From Sphingorhabdus sp. SMR4y (GTDB lineage Bacteria > Pseudomonadota > Alphaproteobacteria > Sphingomonadales > Sphingomonadaceae), in the NCBI RefSeq assembly GCF_002218195.1, contig NZ_CP022336.1, forward strand, positions 2,661,001 through 2,725,000: a DNA stretch of 64,000 nucleotides, read 5' to 3'. Positions 60,493 through 64,000 of this stretch are shown here, piece after piece. The notes under the pieces were generated by a model, which made no database searches, was not told the origin of the DNA, and saw only the letters and a program-made list of their open reading frames with translations. The stretch's first letter is position 1, and each line of letters starts with the position of its first letter. Made by a program: the position numbers and the translations under genes.

Positions 60493-61527
60493 TCAGGCGG
60501 GGATCAGCACGTTGCGCAGAAGCGGGTCTTCCATCGCCTGGCCTGCACCGTTGGCGACACAGGTCAGGGGATCATCGGCGATGGTGACCGCCAACCCTGT
60601 TTTCTCTGAGATAAATTCATCAATCCGTCCCAGCAAGGCCCCGCCGCCGGTCAGGACAATGCCCTGTTCCATGATGTCCGCCGCCAGTTCCGGCTTGCTA
60701 TGTTCGAGGGCGTTGAGCACGGATTCGGCGATTTGACCGATCGGTTCGGCAATCGCCTGGGCAATTTCGGCTTCGGTGATGGCAATTTTCTTCGGCATGC
60801 CGCTGACCAGATCGCGACCCTTGATATGCATGGTCCGGCCCCCGTCCGCCGGGCTCATGGCACTGGCGATACCATGTTTGATCAGCTCCGTCGTGGATTC
60901 GCCTATCGCCAGATTATGCTTGCGACGGATATGCGAGGTGATGGTGTCGTCAATCTTGTCGCCGCCCATGCGTCCGGACGTGCTGTAGGCCAGGCCCTGC
61001 AAAGACAATATTGCAACTTCGGTGGTGCCGCCGCCTATATCGACTACCATCGCGCCGGTCGGGTCGGTCACCGCCAGCCCGGCGCCAATCGCCGCAGCCA
61101 TCGGTTCTTCGATGAAAAATATACCCGACGCACCGGCATTGGAGGCCGCGTCTCGCAACGCGCGAAGCTGCACATTGGTGGATCCGGACGGGATGCAGAC
61201 AACAATGTTGAAGCGACTGAATATTCCGGTCTTCTTTTTGTGCACCTTGTGGATGAGGTGATTGATCATCTGCTCGGCGACATCAAGATCGGCAATCACG
61301 CCGTCCTTGAGCGGGCGCATGACTTTAATATTGACCGGCGCCTTGCCCATCATCAGCTTGGCGTCGCTGCCGACGGCGCGCACGCTGGTCACGCCGTCCA
61401 TCGTCTCGAGCGCAACAACGGATGGCTCGTCGAGCACGATGCCGCGGTCTCGCGCGTAGATCAAAGTGTTGGCTGTACCGAGATCGATCGCCAGATCATG
61501 CGACCGGAGCTTGAAAAAATTATTCAT
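60493..61527 (-). CDS. mreB: rod shape-determining protein MreB
   Basis: A 344-residue actin-like ATPase. Phosphate 1 is DLGTANTLIYA, phosphate 2 is VVDIGGGTTEVAILS, and the adenosine motif is GIVLTGGGALLGRI. It forms membrane-bound filaments that guide lateral wall synthesis. It begins with ATG at 61527. The usual mreC and mreD partners would lie downstream on the minus strand but are not next to it here; the convergent MaoC gene follows instead. Confidence 0.97.
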   Translation of the reverse strand: MNNFFKLRSHDLAIDLGTANTLIYARDRGIVLDEPSVVALETMDGVTSVRAVGSDAKLMMGKAPVNIKVMRPLKDGVIADLDVAEQMINHLIHKVHKKKTGIFSRFNIVVCIPSGSTNVQLRALRDAASNAGASGIFFIEEPMAAAIGAGLAVTDPTGAMVVDIGGGTTEVAILSLQGLAYSTSGRMGGDKIDDTITSHIRRKHNLAIGESTTELIKHGIASAMSPADGGRTMHIKGRDLVSGMPKKIAITEAEIAQAIAEPIGQIAESVLNALEHSKPELAADIMEQGIVLTGGGALLGRIDEFISEKTGLAVTIADDPLTCVANGAGQAMEDPLLRNVLIPA

Positions 61528-61934
61528 AAAAAAGGAAATGTTTCGATTAGAGCTGCTATATTGCCAATGTCATCCGGGGGTTTGTTTCAGGTGACAGCAG
61601 GCCCATGAACCTGCGCTGTATAGTCATCGGCTGCCAGCGGTCAGTCTATTCGGCACAGGGGTGGATAATTCGGCCGAACCGTTCGCCGGCGGCGCTTCGG
61701 TAAGGTGCCAAATCAATGCGGATATCTGCCGACAAGGCCCCGGGCAGCGGCATTTTCTATCGGATATGTTGCTGTTTTTTTCATTTCCGGCTGTTAGCTT
61801 CAAGCCTGATATATCCGTAGTGATACTGATGTCGTTCCGCGGGGGAATGGCTATTGTGGTGGATCAGGGGCCAATTCCCTGTCGGCTTCGACGGGACCGA
61901 TGGTCAGGCATTTGAATTAACAGGAGCAAAATCC
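61528..61934. other. 407-base intergenic region
   Basis: The divergent region between mreB and a universal stress protein gene. It contains promoters for both, an AT-rich stretch near 61770-61800 and no coding frame with supported start or composition. No recognised operator seen. Confidence 0.6.
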
Positions 61935-62753
61935 ATGTCCGTACCGACGAAAATTCTGGTCGCCACCGATCTGACAGCGAGAGGGGACAGGCCGTTCGCG
62001 CGGGCCAAGACACTCGCTGACACATGGGACGCGGCGCGCACCCTGCTGTTTGTCAGCAATCCCAAGAAGGAAGTGGATATCGCGAAGGTCGAGGCGCAGC
62101 TGCTTCGCACCTATGGCGCCGATGCCGAAGGCTGCAATCTGGCGATAAACTATGGCAAGCCGCCGCATGTCATTGCCGACACAGCGGAACAGCTGGACAG
62201 TGATCTGATCATAGTCGGCGCTGCGCGTCACAATAATATCTCCGATTTTTTCCTCGGCACGGCGGTTGATCATCTGGTGCACCACGCCAAGGCTCCCGTG
62301 CTGATCGTGAAGGAACGCCCGCGCGGCAATTATGACCGGATATTGGTAGCGACAGACTTTTCCGATTTTTCCGCCCATGCGCTGCGTACCGCACTGGATC
62401 TGTTTCCGAACGCCAAAATCGACCTCGTGCACGCCTATCATGTCGCCTATGAAGCCTGGCTGAAATCCGATGGTGTTGCGGATGAGATGCTGGCCGATGC
62501 GGAAAAGGACCTGCAGGACTTCATAGCCGGTCTGGACCTGCCGGAGAGCGCTGCATCGCGCGTCAGCCCGCAGCTCGTCGAAGGCAATTTGCACCAGTCG
62601 GTGTACAATATGCTCGATAGCGGTGACTTTGATCTGCTGGTGCTCGGGACGCACGGGCGTGGCGGTTTCGTCATGGCAACCATCGGCAGCCGCGCCAGCG
62701 AAATGATGGGCTGGTCGCCGGTCGATGTGCTGATGGTTAGAAAACCTTCGTAG
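61935..62753 (+). CDS. tandem universal stress protein (UspA)
   Basis: A 272-residue protein with two USP domains, about 3-140 and 145-272. The start at 61935 has AGGAGC 8 bases upstream. The ATP-binding motif G-x2-G-x9-G-S/T is clear in the second (GTHGRGGFVMATIGSRAS), while the first has the degenerate GAARHNNISDFFLGTAVD. The USPs bind ATP and act in stress survival. It is convergent with the DUF2189 gene. Confidence 0.9.
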   Translation: MSVPTKILVATDLTARGDRPFARAKTLADTWDAARTLLFVSNPKKEVDIAKVEAQLLRTYGADAEGCNLAINYGKPPHVIADTAEQLDSDLIIVGAARHNNISDFFLGTAVDHLVHHAKAPVLIVKERPRGNYDRILVATDFSDFSAHALRTALDLFPNAKIDLVHAYHVAYEAWLKSDGVADEMLADAEKDLQDFIAGLDLPESAASRVSPQLVEGNLHQSVYNMLDSGDFDLLVLGTHGRGGFVMATIGSRASEMMGWSPVDVLMVRKPS

Positions 62754-62756
62754 ATC

Positions 62757-63572
62757 CTAGGCCAGCAGCTGATCACCAGCTTGTGGACGCGCTGTAGCGG
62801 GCTCGCTGGTCAAGCGCCGGTACAGATGCCAGGTTGCGTGCCCCAGTACCGGGAGCACGACGAGCAGCCCCAGAAATAGCGGCAGCATGGCGACAAATAA
62901 TGCTGTCGCAATCAAAATGGCCCAGATCAGCAATACAAATTTGTTGGAGCGTACGGATGCCAGGCTGACAATGATGGCGGTGATAAAATCGACATTGCGG
63001 TCCACCAGCATCGGCAGGCTGATGACCGTAATCGCATAAAAGGCCAGCGCCATCAGCGCGCCGACGACACCGCCCACCAGCAACATCATCAGACCCGCAC
63101 CCGTGGCCAGAAGCGCGATCGATTCCGACCCGATACCGGACTCGGCCAGAAAGATCGCGAATATTCCGTGCGCGACCATCAGCCAGAAGCCGAAAGCGAC
63201 AAACAGGATGACGCCCATGCTCAATATCTGCTCGTCGCCGCGTCCGCGCAAGGCTCCGAGAATTGCGCGCCAGCTCATAGGCAGGCCGGCTTCTCGCCGG
63301 CGACTCACTTCATACAGGCCAACGGCAACAAATGGCGCGAGCAGGGGAAAGCCCGCAGCCGCCGGGACCAGCCACGCGACTTCGCCGCGTTCGAACAGGG
63401 CAAAATAAATGAACATACCGGCGCCGACATAGATGGCGGCGAAAAACAGCCCGAAAGCCGGATAGGCTCTGAAATCATTCCAGCCTGCTACCAGTGCGGC
63501 GCGCAGATCGCTCAGCGCCAGATCGCTGGCTACCGAGGTCGGTACAATCTGTGCCTGTTTGCCTGTGCTCAC
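62757..63572 (-). CDS. DUF2189 family membrane protein
   Basis: A 271-residue integral membrane protein with about six helices. The start is GTG at 63572: GGAGGAG lies 5-6 bases upstream, and the frame above it lacks both a ribosome site and family resemblance. The N-terminal cytosolic stretch precedes DLRAALVAGWNDFRAYPAFGLFFA, the DUF2189 opening. The C-terminus has HATWHLYRRL. Function of the family is unknown. Confidence 0.87.
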   Translation of the reverse strand: MSTGKQAQIVPTSVASDLALSDLRAALVAGWNDFRAYPAFGLFFAAIYVGAGMFIYFALFERGEVAWLVPAAAGFPLLAPFVAVGLYEVSRRREAGLPMSWRAILGALRGRGDEQILSMGVILFVAFGFWLMVAHGIFAIFLAESGIGSESIALLATGAGLMMLLVGGVVGALMALAFYAITVISLPMLVDRNVDFITAIIVSLASVRSNKFVLLIWAILIATALFVAMLPLFLGLLVVLPVLGHATWHLYRRLTSEPATARPQAGDQLLA

Positions 63573-63682
63573 GACATCTCCTCCCCACGGAAATATAGGG
63601 AGAGAATGCAGCAAGTTGCGGATCATTACAAGTTTCGGCGGACCAGTGGACGGTTTGGCACCATATAAATTGGCCAGGAGTG

Positions 63683-64000
63683 TCAGGGCTTGCCAGCGAT
63701 CCGGATGCACTGGCCGGTTACCCATTCCGATGCCGGTGCGCAGAGATAAAGCGTCAGCGCGCCGATATCCTGCGGTGTACCCAATCGCCCGGCGGGCAGG
63801 CCGAGCGTGTCTTCAAAACCGACAAAATCCTCGTCGGTCATGTTCAGCGCCTTTTTCACCGTGTCGGTCGGAACAAAGCCCGGAAGGATCGCGTTGACCC
63901 GCGTTTTCGGACCGAGCTCATGGGCGAGCGTCTTGGTCAGCATCAGTACACCGGCCTTGGCAGCGCTATAATGGCCGCTGCCGGGAAACGGCTCTTCTGC
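63683..64000 (-). CDS. SDR family oxidoreductase, 3' part (cut by window end)
   Basis: The C-terminal 105 codons of a short-chain dehydrogenase whose 5' part lies beyond the window. The active-site YSAAK sits in GSGHYSAAKAGV near 63970, followed by LTKTLAHELGPKTRVNAILPGFVPTDT and the C-terminal LCAPASEWVTGQCIRIAGKP. Substrate unknown. Confidence 0.88.
   Translation of the reverse strand, partial: AEEPFPGSGHYSAAKAGVLMLTKTLAHELGPKTRVNAILPGFVPTDTVKKALNMTDEDFVGFEDTLGLPAGRLGTPQDIGALTLYLCAPASEWVTGQCIRIAGKP

Noticed and set aside
1-64000. CRISPR arrays, insertion sequences, rRNA and tRNA genes
   Set aside because: I saw no spaced direct repeats, no transposase frames with terminal repeats and no recognisable structural RNA. 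A tRNA scan could not be run.

Overview
The window looks like a chromosomal segment of a marine-type sphingomonad (Alphaproteobacteria, Sphingomonadales). Evidence: SciP (DUF1153), an UrcA-family exported protein, the ihfA-merR pair, class I lysyl-tRNA synthetase, a ThiS-ThiG fusion, a GTCCTGAG...GTCCTTCG inverted repeat of the kind common between sphingomonad genes, and many Tat-type twin-arginine signals on exported proteins. Genus assignment is inference. I found no rRNA, tRNA, CRISPR array or insertion sequence.

Region 1 (about 1-34 kb) is an accessory catabolic island. It holds a two-component flavin monooxygenase, five alpha/beta hydrolases, two DUF1838 paralogues, a VAO-type flavoprotein, a VOC protein, an isochorismatase-fold amidase, a LeuCD-type hydro-lyase, a PuuE-type cyclic-amide/imide hydrolase, two FAD monooxygenases, two equal-length aldehyde dehydrogenases, an IclR regulator, a KKCGH-type C-C lyase (dimethylmalate/methylisocitrate lyase family), HyuA/HyuB, an arylmalonate decarboxylase/maleate isomerase-like protein, an MFS carrier and a Tat-exported flavin amine oxidase. 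Read together, these suggest opening of an N-heterocycle (lactam, hydantoin or alkylmaleimide), removal of the amide nitrogen, hydration of an alkylmaleate and cleavage of the resulting alkylmalate to an oxoacid plus a short carboxylate. This pathway is my inference and I know of no described system with this gene set.

Region 1 also carries a recurring 17-bp dyad, consensus TATCCG-N5-CGGAYA. I see it in nine intergenic regions of the island, including every divergent promoter, with three copies in helical phase (20-21 bp apart) upstream of the IclR gene. It is a strong candidate for one operator governing the whole island, with the IclR protein, the only regulator present, as its likely reader.

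Region 2 (34-37 kb) is a three-gene minus-strand operon (thioesterase-like, FAD oxidoreductase, SAM methyltransferase) of unknown role. Region 3 (37-54 kb) is mostly housekeeping: ihfA-merR, a SixA-like phosphatase, a DinG-type helicase, NnrU, lysS with a half-size asparaginase, a fatty acid desaturase, argE, a DUF885 peptidase, a prolyl-4-hydroxylase-like oxygenase, an arginine-rich RcnB-type protein, aroQ-accB-accC and thiSG. Region 4 (55-64 kb) has urcA, sciP with a REC-EAL protein, a wax ester synthase/DGAT, an SDR-MaoC pair, mreB, a tandem universal stress protein, a DUF2189 membrane protein and a partial SDR cut by the window end.
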